This document shows positions 1-8,758 of a stretch of DNA of 64,000 nucleotides, one piece after another. Where the stretch lies: contig NZ_AEWH01000063.1 in NCBI RefSeq assembly GCF_000190475.1, positions 1-64,000 of the forward strand, read 5' to 3'. The notes under the pieces are model-generated. The model made no database searches and was not told the origin of the DNA. It saw only the letters and a program-made list of their open reading frames with translations. Both the position numbers and the translations under genes were made by a program. The DNA comes from Ornithinibacillus scapharcae TW25. GTDB taxonomy: Bacteria; Bacillota; Bacilli; Bacillales; Amphibacillaceae. The first letter of the stretch is position 1. Every line of letters begins with the position of its first letter.

Positions 1-39
1 GCAAATACTTTCGCTTTCGTTTCAAGCGACAACTTCTAT

Positions 40-69
40 ATCATATCACAACTATCTGGATTATGTCAA
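40..69 (-). promoter_or_regulatory. Candidate sigma-A promoter, proximal of two
   Basis: On the minus strand a perfect TTGACA (64-69) is followed after 18 bp by TATGAT (40-45). It would drive transcription leftwards into a gene beyond the window edge. The element GATTATGTCAAC at 59-70 recurs at 146-157, giving a second copy of the -35 region. The match is by consensus only. Confidence 0.4.
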
Positions 70-127
70 CTAACTTTTTTCTTTAATTCGTAACTTGTTG
101 AAATAACAAGTAGCAGCGACATAAATA

Positions 128-156
128 AATTTACCATATTAATCAGATTATGTCAA
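128..156 (-). promoter_or_regulatory. Candidate sigma-A promoter, distal of two
   Basis: On the minus strand TTGACA (151-156) is followed after 17 bp by TAAATT (128-133). It lies 87 bp upstream of the other candidate and shares its 12-bp -35 context, so the gene to the left of the window may have duplicated tandem promoters. Confidence 0.35.
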
Positions 157-160
157 CAAG

Positions 161-424
161 AGTTTTTTAACCCATCCATAAATCTGAGTAGTCTATTTTA
201 AGACAGCAAAATATATATTACGCTCGTTTGATTCATAAGTCAACGATATTTTACTTATTTCTTCTTTCCATTCTTTCAAAGGTCGGTATCGCAAGAATAA
301 TATATTCCGCAGATATGAGAAGTGTTACTGTCTTTCTTCGCTCACTTAAATAGAAATAATAATTAAATGAAATATAAAAAACATAGGCTTGTCCATAAGT
401 CACTTTTCCATAAATATATAGGAA
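161..424. other. Gap without recognisable gene
   Basis: This AT-rich stretch lies between the leftward promoters and the hairpin at 425. I see no convincing open frame with a ribosome site and no strong inverted repeat in it. Confidence 0.5.
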
Positions 425-449
425 CAGTGAGGGATAGTATCCCTCACTG
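425..449 (-). terminator. Hairpin downstream of the Cys-Gly peptide gene
   Basis: A perfect 10-bp stem (CAGTGAGGGA / TCCCTCACTG) with loop TAGTA lies 38 bp after the small minus-strand gene. The T tract behind it is poor, so it could also be an mRNA-stabilising structure. Confidence 0.55.
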
Positions 450-487
450 AATAAAGTTTATTTCCTTTTCAACCATAAGGTGTATTT

Positions 488-598
488 CTAATTAATAGTC
501 TTCTTTCTTCTTTTCCCACAACCACAACCAGAACGTTTTACCCTTTTTCTTTGTGGTTTAAGGGAGGACTCATTTCCTTCTTTCACCTGTTTATTCAT
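488..598 (-). CDS. 36-residue Cys-Gly basic peptide
   Basis: A 36-residue, strongly basic peptide. It runs from MNKQVKEGN through KPQRKRVKRS to a compact SGCGCGKRRKK end, with both cysteines in the GCGCG motif. It has an excellent ribosome site (AAAGGAGGACGG just before the ATG) and follows the DUF1360 gene by about 20 bp, so the two are probably co-transcribed. There is no membrane segment or export signal. The family is not recognised. Small Lys/Arg-rich peptides with clustered Cys and Gly occur among spore-coat proteins, and the neighbours are spore-type, so a spore role is a guess. A chance frame is unlikely because of the ribosome site and spacing. Confidence 0.6.
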   Translation of the reverse strand: MNKQVKEGNESSLKPQRKRVKRSGCGCGKRRKKTIN

Positions 599-621
599 TT
601 TTCCGTCCTCCTTTAAAAAGT

Positions 622-978
622 TTAATCAATTACTCGTTGCGTGATAGCCTCTATTATTCCTGCTGCCCCCGCAATAGCTAAAAGTGTGATAATTACCTCT
701 CCACCTGCTGGCCAAACATATTGTAAAGCTAATAATATCGCTACACACCATATACCTGTACACCAATAACAGCTTAATAGTTCACCAATCCAATACTGCA
801 AACCACTTCCCTTAATTTCTATATAAGTAAACATCTCTCCATTAGAATCTGTTTCTACTACCTCATGATGAAATGGTTTACGTATAAAGCTAGTAATCTT
901 ATCAAATACAACCAATCTAGTTAATCTAAAAGAAGCTAGTATCAATACGATTAATTCAAACCATCCATTAATCATCAT
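622..978 (-). CDS. DUF1360 family membrane protein (YngL-like)
   Basis: A 118-residue small membrane protein of the DUF1360 family, whose B. subtilis member is YngL. The family signature is visible: an N-terminal hydrophobic helix (about residues 4-24) containing SFRLTRLVVFD, then a central loop, then a second helix starting with the conserved LSCYWCTGIW, and a third C-terminal helix (about 88-112). The two cysteines of CYWC could bind metal or form a disulphide. Members are associated with sporulation in Bacillus, but no biochemical activity is known to me. It is the first gene of a pair with the 36-residue Cys-Gly peptide gene downstream. Confidence 0.8.
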   Translation of the reverse strand: MMINGWFELIVLILASFRLTRLVVFDKITSFIRKPFHHEVVETDSNGEMFTYIEIKGSGLQYWIGELLSCYWCTGIWCVAILLALQYVWPAGGEVIITLLAIAGAAGIIEAITQRVID

Positions 979-1210
979 TCGCCATCTCCAGTGGTTAAGT
1001 AATTTCAGGCATTATTAGTTCTTTTCTTCGGAAAATTGAGTATTAACCAAGTTTCGACATATTACATATAGGTATAATCACATACTTATATTCAATCTCG
1101 CTCAATAAACCTCAAACGAAAACTGTAGATAGCCTGCGATTATAGAAATAGTATATTTCTCATTTTAGAAAAACGACACGGTTAACACCCAATTCCGTTA
1201 TTTCAACGGT

Positions 1211-1846
1211 TCAAACTTGGTTAAAATCAAATGATATAACTCTATCATTTTGTGGATTGTAAATTACATTTGCTCGAACTTTTATCTCTTCGTTTTGTAT
1301 CCTCAACACATACTCAAAAGTTTCTTTTGTTTGTGTTGGTGACATTTCCACTTTACTAACCGTGTTATATTCTGTAACACTAGCATTTGGATATGCAGTT
1401 TGGACTAATTCGAGTAAATATTTCCCCCACTTTTCTTCCTCCAGTTGTGGTGATGGAGTAATCTCAACTCGAATAACGCCTTGATTTAAATTAGCCCCCA
1501 AAGCTTCAAAAGCTTTCTGGTGCAAGTTAATCCGATTTGGTGGAAAGCCCCTAACTTCATCCACTACCGTTGCTATAATTTCACGTGCATTTTCAGGGTT
1601 ATGAACTTTAATTGCATCCCCACATTTATACGGAGAGTTTTCCCCAACAGCAACTGTCATATATTGATTGGTTGACCATGGAGTACCACACTGTGTAATT
1701 GGTCCACCCATTGTCCAAGTCGCTTCACCCTGTACCACATTCTGCCGTATACTCTGATCCACTCGTTGCGATTCTGTGATGAAAGCAGGGTATACTGGAT
1801 ATGGATAGTACCTAAATTGATTATAATACGGATAATAATAATACAA
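1211..1846 (-). CDS. Double-psi beta-barrel protein with DUF3889-like tail
   Basis: A 211-residue protein in three parts. The N-terminal 20 residues are extremely Tyr-rich (MYYYYPYYNQFRYYPYPVYP). A barrel domain of the RlpA/expansin type follows (about 38-130), with GEATWTM, TPWSTNQYMTVAVG, CGDAIKV and VVDEVRGFPPNRINL. The last 80 residues (PQLEEEKWGKYLLELVQTAYP onward) resemble DUF3889. There is no signal peptide, so a spore-surface rather than secreted role is plausible. The start is TTG with GGGGGAATCGAG before it; an ATG further upstream is not available in frame. Expansin-like domains bind cell wall or polysaccharide, but the catalytic Asp typical of lytic enzymes cannot be assigned here. 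Confidence 0.7.
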   Translation of the reverse strand: MYYYYPYYNQFRYYPYPVYPAFITESQRVDQSIRQNVVQGEATWTMGGPITQCGTPWSTNQYMTVAVGENSPYKCGDAIKVHNPENAREIIATVVDEVRGFPPNRINLHQKAFEALGANLNQGVIRVEITPSPQLEEEKWGKYLLELVQTAYPNASVTEYNTVSKVEMSPTQTKETFEYVLRIQNEEIKVRANVIYNPQNDRVISFDFNQV

Positions 1847-2046
1847 CTCGATTCCCCCTGTAATAGGCTGACGTTATGTTTTGTAATAAACACCCATTAT
1901 CATCGTATGAACTACAATGGTTGACCTGTTCCTTTTTTAGCGAGGAATTACGGTCATCACGTAAATTCGTATCATATCAAAGTGAATGAATTGTTATAAA
2001 TATGGGAATCCTAACAGAGTAATATCTTTATTAAAGGGGCGAGTTT

Positions 2047-2259
2047 ATCATCGGTGAACAAACATTATTTGTAAAAGAAGCTACATCCGAACCGAATATT
2101 CTAAAAGCAGAAGAAATCCTAACTAAACTGGATGGCGTAGAAAGGGTATTAATAGATACCAATGATGGTGAAATAAAGATTGAATTTGACGAAAAGCTAG
2201 TTTCTAAGGAACGAATTGTTATGACACTTATTGAAAATAATTTCACCATAATACAATAA
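2047..2259 (+). CDS. HMA-like small protein with no canonical start codon
   Basis: An open frame of about 70 residues with the fold pattern of heavy-metal-associated (copper-chaperone-type) domains: FVKEATSEPNILKAEEI, then LDGVERVLIDTNDGEIKIEFDE, then SKERIVMTLIENNFTII. The metal-binding CxxC is absent and replaced by SEP. A Shine-Dalgarno AAAGGGG lies 7 bases before ATC (2047-2049), itself followed by a second ATC. The frame contains no ATG, GTG or TTG before residue 58. The upstream frame closes at a TAA just before the ribosome site. Either ATC is used as a rare start or an ATG has been mutated or misread. A strong terminator follows directly. The reverse-strand frame across the same region is a shadow. 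Confidence 0.55.
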   Translation: MIGEQTLFVKEATSEPNILKAEEILTKLDGVERVLIDTNDGEIKIEFDEKLVSKERIVMTLIENNFTIIQ

Positions 2260-2260
2260 T

Positions 2261-2290
2261 AGCAGTGTAGCAATCGTTGGCTACACTGCT
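2261..2290. terminator. Bidirectional hairpin terminator
   Basis: A perfect 11-bp stem AGCAGTGTAGC / GCTACACTGCT with an 8-base loop sits between the plus-strand HMA-like frame and the minus-strand acetyltransferase. T-rich sequence flanks it on the plus-strand side, and it can end both transcripts. Confidence 0.8.
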
Positions 2291-2295
2291 TCTTA

Positions 2296-2568
2296 TTATG
2301 CTAATATTTCTTGTAAATTATTTTTTTCAATGTACATCTTTGCAAAGGAACATTCAGGTATAATCTTGATTCCATTCTGATTGGCAAACTGGACTAATTC
2401 TTCAACAAGCTTACCAGCCACTCCTTGACCCCTAAGTTCTTCTGATACAAAAGTATGTTCAACTATCAGATTTCCATTCGCATCCTTTTGATAGGTAATC
2501 TCTGCCGATGGATTATCTTCCTTGTCTCCAATATAAAACTTACCATTCCCATTTTGTATGTTACGCAT
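2296..2568 (-). CDS. Short GNAT-fold N-acetyltransferase (YjdJ-like)
   Basis: A compact acetyltransferase of about 90 residues of the minimal GNAT type (Pfam N-acetyltransferase family 14542). The acetyl-CoA pyrophosphate loop is seen as VSEELRGQGVAGKLVEEL, preceded by the beta strand LIVEHTFV and followed by KIIPECSFAKMYIEKN, the conserved C-terminal motif with a Cys. I start it at the ATG at 2568, because GGGAGGT lies 7 bases upstream. An earlier in-frame ATG at 2583 overlaps that ribosome site. The substrate is unknown; family members may act on small amines or proteins. Confidence 0.75.
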   Translation of the reverse strand: MRNIQNGNGKFYIGDKEDNPSAEITYQKDANGNLIVEHTFVSEELRGQGVAGKLVEELVQFANQNGIKIIPECSFAKMYIEKNNLQEILA

Positions 2569-2616
2569 CTTATTACCTCCCATTTTTTCAACACATTTTA
2601 ACGTATGAAGAGTAAA

Positions 2617-3795
2617 TTATCGTCTTGACTTTATTATTTCGATTAAATAGTTCACATATTCATCATCTTTCGATAACCAAACAGCATGATTTCTTTTCAG
2701 ATACTTTTCTGCTTCTTGGAACGTTAAAAAACTGTTATCAGTCTTATCATGGTCTTTTTCAAATTTCCATTTCCCTTCGTCTTCGAATACCATATAGCGG
2801 GAATCATGGGGATCTAGAAATAATACTCCAACAGAATTCCCCTTCAAATTATAACGATTTCTTCTAGCATCCTCCCGAATAGGGTCCAAATGAAATACTT
2901 CTTCTACAAAATGTTTATATGCAGTGTCTGTAATTGTACATCCGGAAGCCTTAGCATGCCCTCCCCCACCATATTCACTTGCAATTTGAGATACATCGAC
3001 ATCATCGTGAATTGTGCGAAACCCCATTCTCCTACTACCCATATTTACGATTGCTATGTAATCTAAATGCCAACAGTCCTTCCCTAGTTCATTTCCCAGC
3101 TCTGAATGATAAGACTCGGCAAAAACAATCCCCACATAGTATTTACCTATCTTATTCTGAATCAGTTCTCTTCGTTTCCTTCGTATATAGCGGTCTATTT
3201 TATCATCTTCCATGTCCAATATTCTTTTTTCAAAGTCATCAAAATAGAAGTGTTCGTTCTCCTTTAACCGCTCTAACATCTTCTCCTCGAACTCATCAAT
3301 CGAGATGAGAAAGAATAAGGCGTTCAATCGTTGAGCTGCAAGGTTTCCGCTTTTTTCCCATTCCCAAGTATCATAAAGTCTCACTAGTTCTACAAATTCA
3401 TCTATTGCTGGTTTTGCGACTAGCATTTCATTTCGCACTAAATATTCATAGTATAAAGAAGTAGCTGACTGTAATTTACCCGCTTCATCTTCAACTTCTA
3501 TATGTCCCCAATCATATTGATTAATATGTAGGGCAGTTTTATGATGATCGATTAATTTTACTTTCCCTCCATTTTGATAGAATTCGTCAAGTTTCTTTTC
3601 ATTTTCTTCATTAACAGATAAGTCCGTTACAAATAAAAAAGTATCCGTTTCTTTCTTCTCCAGGAACCATGAAACCTCTCTATCTATTCCCCCTACTGAG
3701 TTGTACCGTACATTGACTTGTTTTCCAAATGCAAGTTTGGCTAGTATTCCACAACCTACACCATCTAAATCATTATGAGACAATAGTTTATACAC
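2617..3795 (-). CDS. nrnB: DHH-family oligoribonuclease NrnB-like
   Basis: A 392-residue phosphoesterase very like B. subtilis YngD/NrnB, which degrades 2-5-mer RNAs (nanoRNA) from the 3' end at the final step of mRNA decay. The DHH domain shows the metal ligands in LSHNDLDGVGCG (residues about 5-16), the DLS motif in FVTDLSVNEE, and the family-naming triad in KLIDHHKTA (about 84-88). The C-terminal DHHA1 domain carries the substrate glycine loop YGGGGHAKASG (about 275-285). The start is GTG with AGAGGTG upstream. It is a single-gene unit. Length fits the family (about 400). Confidence 0.88.
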   Translation of the reverse strand: MYKLLSHNDLDGVGCGILAKLAFGKQVNVRYNSVGGIDREVSWFLEKKETDTFLFVTDLSVNEENEKKLDEFYQNGGKVKLIDHHKTALHINQYDWGHIEVEDEAGKLQSATSLYYEYLVRNEMLVAKPAIDEFVELVRLYDTWEWEKSGNLAAQRLNALFFLISIDEFEEKMLERLKENEHFYFDDFEKRILDMEDDKIDRYIRRKRRELIQNKIGKYYVGIVFAESYHSELGNELGKDCWHLDYIAIVNMGSRRMGFRTIHDDVDVSQIASEYGGGGHAKASGCTITDTAYKHFVEEVFHLDPIREDARRNRYNLKGNSVGVLFLDPHDSRYMVFEDEGKWKFEKDHDKTDNSFLTFQEAEKYLKRNHAVWLSKDDEYVNYLIEIIKSRR

Positions 3796-3919
3796 AATAT
3801 TTCACCTCTTAAGGTAGTATGCTTTTTTCTCATGAAAATATTGAGGCGAATACTAAGAGAATGAAAAAAATTGGAATGGGGAAATTAAAATGTATCGCTG
3901 ATAGAAAGGATTGGTATAG

Positions 3920-4351
3920 ATGAAGCATGTCATCCCTTTATTAATCAAATTTGTTCTTATTACAGCTGTTTTATGGGTTGTACTTGGTATATTCTATAAT
4001 GTATCAATAGGGGATATCTTTTTGACTAGTATAATCCTAAGTGTAGTCTCCTATTTAGCCGATGTATTTGTACTTCCAAATGTCAGTAATTTTTGGGCTA
4101 CTATCGGGGACTTTGGTTTAACGTTCTTAGGTGTCTGGTTATTGGGGCAACTATTTATTGGAGAAAATACTAATTTAGCAGATGCTTCCTTAATATCTGC
4201 ATTTTTCATTGCCCTTGGAGAAATACTCTATCACCGGTATATGAAGAGAAAATTTGCTGAGAATGAATTTATTACTTTACCAAAAGATTATTCCATAACT
4301 AGAATGCAAACAGAATTTAGTTCCGAACTAGATGAAAAAGATAAGTATTAG
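3920..4351 (+). CDS. YndM-like DUF2512 membrane protein
   Basis: A 143-residue integral membrane protein of the DUF2512 (YndM) family. Four hydrophobic helices occupy roughly residues 5-28, 30-52, 60-84 and 88-106. After them comes a charged cytoplasmic tail (YHRYMKRKFAENEF onward) that ends in an acidic stretch. The ribosome site AAAGGATT precedes the ATG. The function is unknown. The family is mostly found in spore formers. It reads towards the YjcZ-like gene, but a gap of about 120 bp with its own promoter-like sequence separates them. Confidence 0.8.
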   Translation: MKHVIPLLIKFVLITAVLWVVLGIFYNVSIGDIFLTSIILSVVSYLADVFVLPNVSNFWATIGDFGLTFLGVWLLGQLFIGENTNLADASLISAFFIALGEILYHRYMKRKFAENEFITLPKDYSITRMQTEFSSELDEKDKY

Positions 4352-4470
4352 AATTCCAACCACCTAATCATGGTAAAAGTCTAATTATTATTTTCCTAAT
4401 ATATCCGTCCACGATTATTTCTTGTTACCTCCATAATATAACAATGAATAAGAATAAAGGAGGGAACAGT

Positions 4471-4572
4471 ATGGGATATAACGGAGGCGGATATAACGGT
4501 AGTAATAGCTTCGCATTAATTGTAGTTCTCTTCATCCTACTAATAATTGTAGGAGCTGCTTATGTGTACTAA
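4471..4572 (+). CDS. YjcZ-family sporulation peptide
   Basis: A 33-residue peptide. The first half is Gly/Asn/Tyr-rich (MGYNGGGYNGSNSFA) and the rest is one hydrophobic helix (LIVVLFILLIIVGAAYVY), the exact layout of the YjcZ family of small spore-associated membrane peptides. The ribosome site is AAAGGAGGGAACAGT directly before the ATG. CATAATATA at 4432-4440 fits the -10 of the mother-cell sigma-K consensus, although a well-placed -35 is not evident. Expression late in sporulation is inferred from family and neighbourhood. Confidence 0.85.
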   Translation: MGYNGGGYNGSNSFALIVVLFILLIIVGAAYVY

Positions 4573-4642
4573 GGTGACTCTAGGGAAAAGCCATTCACAT
4601 AAGTAGAAATGGTAAATTTATCACACTTTCCATCTCGTAAGA

Positions 4643-4680
4643 AAAGAAAGTGCCAGGCACAATCTCCTGGCACTTTCTTT
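4643..4680. terminator. Bidirectional terminator, 15-bp stem
   Basis: The stem AAAGAAAGTGCCAGG / CCTGGCACTTTCTTT with an 8-base loop abuts the stop codon of the converging UPF0182 gene. It serves the YjcZ-like gene from one side and UPF0182 from the other. Confidence 0.85.
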
Positions 4681-7415
4681 TATTGAATTTCTGCTAAAAT
4701 AGCCTCTATCCCAGTCATAAGCTCTGCCGCTTCCTGCCAATCTCCACGTGAAAGTGCCGCTTGGTAAGAATCAAACAGTTCCGATAGTTCTACTAGAGTA
4801 TCCTCTGCGTTTACAATAGGATCCTTTTCTTGAGCATTTTCATTTTCTTTATCTTCGTCATTGGAATCTTGTTTTTGTGTATTGTTTGGATCAACAAGTT
4901 CTAGAATCCTTGTCAGTGCTTTTTCAAAATTCTCTTCCATTACAATATAGTCACTGTATGCTACGACGACTTGTTTTACTTCTGGTAGTGAAGTTTCATT
5001 CGATGACTCGATATAAATAGGCTCTACGTATAGCATCGTGTCTTCGATAGGTATTGCGAGAAGATTACCTCTAATAACTTCCGAACCACCTTGTGACCAT
5101 AGATTTAATTGTTGTGAAATCACACTGTCCTGATTAATTCGATTTTCTATTTGCTGAGGACCATATACATTCTTTTGCTTCGGAAAACGATAAACAAAGA
5201 TTTCACCATAATGTTCTCCATCATTTCTTACACCCATCCATGCAATCATGTTTTGCCTATTTCTAGGTGTAAATGGCTGCATTAAGATAAATTCTTCTTC
5301 CTTATTATCATCAAGCTTCATGGTAACAAAATATGGTTCCATTGTTACATCTTTATTGTAATATTTTTCCGTCGGGAATTGCCATACATCTTCACGATTA
5401 TAAAACACTTCTAGATTAGACATATGGTAGGTTCCATATATAGAGGCCTGAATTGTGAATAACTTTTCTGGATAACGAAAATGTGACTGAACATCTTCCG
5501 GAATATCTTCTGTAAATAATTCGGGGAAGATATTTTGATAAGTTTGTAGTAATGGGTCATTAGGATCTACTACATAGAAATCAACCTTACCAGAATAAGC
5601 ATCAACAACCACTTTTACTGAATTACGAATATAGTTTTCATCATTTTCATATGGTTCTGCATATGGATAAGATTCTTCCGTAAGATAGGCATCCATCATC
5701 CAAGCCAAGCTCCCATCTTTTCGAACAAAAATATATGGGTCTTCATCATAGGTGAAAAATGGAGCAATACGATTCACGCGGTCCATAATATTTCGTGTAT
5801 GAAGTAACAAGCTATCCTGATTAATTTGATCCGATATTAACATTCGGAAGTTACCGGTATCCATAGCAAATAACAAGCGATTCAATCCTGTCATTGGTAT
5901 TCCAGTTTCAGCTTCATAACGTGATGTAGCGTTATCCCCACCTTGCGGATAATCAAACTCTTCCTTTTGACTCTTAACAATTACTTCATCATAGGATTCT
6001 TCACCGAAATAAATTTGAGGTTTTTTAATTTCCATTACTCCTTGAGGTGGTAAATTATTAAGCATATATTTCGGTTGCCCCTGCGGTGTCACTTCATTAA
6101 CATGACTCATAACAACACCATAACCATGAGTATATCGTAAATTAAGATTTTCCCATGTTTTTGCTTGCTCAGATAAATCTTCTGTTCTTAATTCCCTTGC
6201 ACTAATAAACACTTGCTCATAATTACCATCAACCATGTATCGATCAATATCAACATCATTAAATGTATAATAAGGGCGAATGGTCTGTGTCTGGTCATAA
6301 ACATCCTGTAATGGTCTTACATCATTAATGCGCACATTCTCAATAGTCTTAACATTACGTTCTACCATCGCTTGATCAAGCGTATCATTCACTGGATGTT
6401 CCTCTTCCTCAATTTCAGATAGCTGATAGGCAGCGCGAGTGTATTCTAAGTTGTTAGCTAAGTATGGTTCTTCCTTAGAAAATTCATTTGGTGATACAAC
6501 GAAACTCTGAACCACTACACTTGCAAGTTGTCCAACTACAACAAGTAACAGATAAGCAATAATTGGAATCACCATGGAAAGTATTTTGCCTCGATTCATG
6601 GCAATAATCATCCATACAACACCAATAATAGCTACAGCAGCTAACACATAGGATTTAGGAATATTAATCAATTGATCGGTATAACTTAAACCATAAACTG
6701 CACTCTCTTGAAAAATATTAACCTTATTTGTCAATAATGTTTCATAAGGTTGTAAATAATGTAACCCCGCTAGTAATAAACCTACAAATCCCAAGGTAAC
6801 CCCTAAATGGATTTGAGCCTTTTTACTCTTTCGATACATACCGAATACTGAATAAGAACCAGCTTCAATTAGGAAATAAAATATCGCCAACCCTAACAAT
6901 AGATTCAGGGCAATTTTCAAAACAGGTAATGTATACATATAAAAAGCGATATCCATATCAAAATATGGATCTGTAATTCCAAAGGATGCTTGATTCAGGA
7001 ATTTTAATAAAGGCTCCCAACCTACTCCCTGTACAAGAGCACTACCAAATAGTCCGATAATAGTAGATATAACAAGAATGAGAAAACTACTCTTTTTTTT
7101 GTCCATGATAATCGGTGGAAGTTGCTCTTGTTTCAGATGACTAACATAAGCACTTCGGATCCAGAAAAATGTTATGATTGACAAAGTTAGAAAAACGACA
7201 AAACCAATACTTCCCAGTAGCACCTTGCTGCCTAGAATAGTAGTAAAAACACTCTCAAAGCCTATACTATCCATCCAGATAAAATCGGTTATTAATCCAA
7301 TTGACAAGAAACCACCTATAAGTAATATAACGGCAATTAATAAAATAATGGCCTTAACCCTAGAAATTTTCGGACGTTTCTTAGACGTCTTATTTTCAAA
7401 CACAGTAAAATCCAA
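4680..7415 (-). CDS. UPF0182 family large membrane protein
   Basis: A 911-residue protein of the UPF0182 family (Pfam 03699). The N-terminal third holds about seven transmembrane helices (around residues 22-45, 57-82, 105-130, 155-180, 205-225, 250-270 and 278-302). A large extracellular domain follows with family-conserved stretches such as VNDVRPLQDVYDQ, YEQVFISARE, YTHGYGVVMSHVN, YFGE and RIAPFFTYDEDPY. The C-terminus (about 850-880) is a low-complexity acidic linker rich in Asn, Glu and Asp, followed by a short helical tail. The start is TTG with TAGGAGGATC upstream. The function is not established. It is a single-gene unit. Confidence 0.85.
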   Translation of the reverse strand: MDFTVFENKTSKKRPKISRVKAIILLIAVILLIGGFLSIGLITDFIWMDSIGFESVFTTILGSKVLLGSIGFVVFLTLSIITFFWIRSAYVSHLKQEQLPPIIMDKKKSSFLILVISTIIGLFGSALVQGVGWEPLLKFLNQASFGITDPYFDMDIAFYMYTLPVLKIALNLLLGLAIFYFLIEAGSYSVFGMYRKSKKAQIHLGVTLGFVGLLLAGLHYLQPYETLLTNKVNIFQESAVYGLSYTDQLINIPKSYVLAAVAIIGVVWMIIAMNRGKILSMVIPIIAYLLLVVVGQLASVVVQSFVVSPNEFSKEEPYLANNLEYTRAAYQLSEIEEEEHPVNDTLDQAMVERNVKTIENVRINDVRPLQDVYDQTQTIRPYYTFNDVDIDRYMVDGNYEQVFISARELRTEDLSEQAKTWENLNLRYTHGYGVVMSHVNEVTPQGQPKYMLNNLPPQGVMEIKKPQIYFGEESYDEVIVKSQKEEFDYPQGGDNATSRYEAETGIPMTGLNRLLFAMDTGNFRMLISDQINQDSLLLHTRNIMDRVNRIAPFFTYDEDPYIFVRKDGSLAWMMDAYLTEESYPYAEPYENDENYIRNSVKVVVDAYSGKVDFYVVDPNDPLLQTYQNIFPELFTEDIPEDVQSHFRYPEKLFTIQASIYGTYHMSNLEVFYNREDVWQFPTEKYYNKDVTMEPYFVTMKLDDNKEEEFILMQPFTPRNRQNMIAWMGVRNDGEHYGEIFVYRFPKQKNVYGPQQIENRINQDSVISQQLNLWSQGGSEVIRGNLLAIPIEDTMLYVEPIYIESSNETSLPEVKQVVVAYSDYIVMEENFEKALTRILELVDPNNTQKQDSNDEDKENENAQEKDPIVNAEDTLVELSELFDSYQAALSRGDWQEAAELMTGIEAILAEIQ

Positions 7416-7572
7416 AGCTGATCCTCCTATAAATCAATTTTCATCTCATCTAATGATATCAGATTAGCAGACTATTCCACTATTAATACGATACTATTAG
7501 TAAATGGGTTTCATTATTTTAAAAACTGTAATGAATGTATTCTATATAACTAAAGAAAGAAAGGGATCAAAA

Positions 7573-8163
7573 ATGCCTATCGAATTCACCCCTCTTCCTC
7601 AACATTTCTATACACAACCAACGTTAGCATTAGCGAAAAATCTACTTGGCTGTATCCTGGTAAACCATACAAATGAAGGAACAACTTCCGGATATATTGT
7701 GGAAACCGAAGCTTACTTAGGTGTAAACGATCGTGCGGCACATAGCTTTGGTAACCGACGAACAAAACGAACAGAAATTATGTTTCACGAACCAGGACTA
7801 GCCTATATTTATCAAATGCATACTCATCGTTTAGTGAATGTCGTCTCAGGTCCGATTGGAACACCAGAAGCGGTATTAATTCGAGCTGTAGAGCCTTATA
7901 CGGGAATAAACATCATGTTAAATAGTAGACCTGTTAGCAGATTAAATCATTTAACGAATGGCCCGGGTAAACTAACGAAAGCACTTGGAATTACGATGGA
8001 AGACTATGGGAAAGCATTCCATCAATCTTCCTTACTAATTGCAAAAGGAAAGAAACCTACTTCTATTTCACAAGGAAAAAGAATAGGAATAGACAACGCA
8101 GGAGAGGCAAAGGAATATCCATACCGGTTCTGGGTTTCCAATAACCCATTTGTCTCTCGTTGA
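7573..8163 (+). CDS. DNA-3-methyladenine glycosylase (AAG/MPG type)
   Basis: A 196-residue base-excision repair enzyme of the alkyladenine DNA glycosylase fold. It removes 3-methyladenine and related alkylated or deaminated purines. Diagnostic features are LAKNLLGCILV, the active-site block GYIVETEAYLGVNDRAAHSF with the catalytic Glu in VETEAY, the DNA-intercalating segment around YIYQMHTHRLVNVV, VLIRAVEP and the C-terminal GPGKLTKALGI. I start at the ATG at 7573, preceded by GAAAGGGATC. The upstream in-frame extension has no family similarity. It may share a promoter region with moaC downstream, but no functional link is known. Confidence 0.9.
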   Translation: MPIEFTPLPQHFYTQPTLALAKNLLGCILVNHTNEGTTSGYIVETEAYLGVNDRAAHSFGNRRTKRTEIMFHEPGLAYIYQMHTHRLVNVVSGPIGTPEAVLIRAVEPYTGINIMLNSRPVSRLNHLTNGPGKLTKALGITMEDYGKAFHQSSLLIAKGKKPTSISQGKRIGIDNAGEAKEYPYRFWVSNNPFVSR

Positions 8164-8236
8164 GGCAAGATATACTTGTATAATTCCGATTCCTCCCATA
8201 AGATATAGTAAGATCAAGCTTTAAGGGGGATCATGA

Positions 8237-8731
8237 ATGCTTACTCATTTTAACGAAGATGGTCGTGCGAAAATGGTAGATATCTCTGAAAAACAAGCAA
8301 CCGCAAGAATTGCGACAGCAAGATCTAGTATTTTCATGAATGATCATGTTTACCAAGCAATCCGTAGCCAAAAAATTAAAAAAGGCGATGTTCTTGCCGT
8401 TGCTCAAGTTGCAGGAATTATGGCAGCTAAACAAACTTCATTCCTTATTCCGATGTGCCATCCAATCCCATTAAGCGGGGTGGACATTTCATTTGAATGG
8501 AAGGAAATAGAAAATAATACGGTTGAACTTATCATTCAGACCGAAGTGAAAACAGTCGGTAGTACCGGTGTAGAAATGGAAGCATTAACAGCCGCTTCGA
8601 TTACAGCACTGACCATATATGATATGTGTAAAGCAGTTGATAAAGGCATGACTATCGGTTCAACTTATTTAGTAGAAAAAAGTGGCGGTAAAAGCGGAGA
8701 TTATAAACGGCAATCTAATCATCAAAAATAG
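8237..8731 (+). CDS. moaC: Cyclic pyranopterin monophosphate synthase MoaC
   Basis: A 164-residue enzyme of molybdopterin synthesis. It converts the MoaA product 3',8-cyclo-GTP into cyclic pyranopterin monophosphate. Signature stretches are [31 protein letters not shown] (with the active-site Cys-His), [18 protein letters not shown] and [11 protein letters not shown] with the catalytic Lys. The start is the ATG at 8237 with AAGGGGGATC upstream. An ATG at 8233 in another frame closes at once. It is the only moa gene here on the plus strand and converges on moaB. Confidence 0.93.
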   Translation: MLTHFNEDGRAKMVDISEKQATARIATARSSIFMNDHVYQAIRSQKIKKGDVLAVAQVAGIMAAKQTSFLIPMCHPIPLSGVDISFEWKEIENNTVELIIQTEVKTVGSTGVEMEALTAASITALTIYDMCKAVDKGMTIGSTYLVEKSGGKSGDYKRQSNHQK

Positions 8732-8758
8732 TTAAATTACATACATAGAAACAATAAT

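Noticed and set aside
2031-2273. Minus-strand open frame of 80 codons
   Set aside because: It is the shadow of the plus-strand HMA-like frame, has no family match and no ribosome site.
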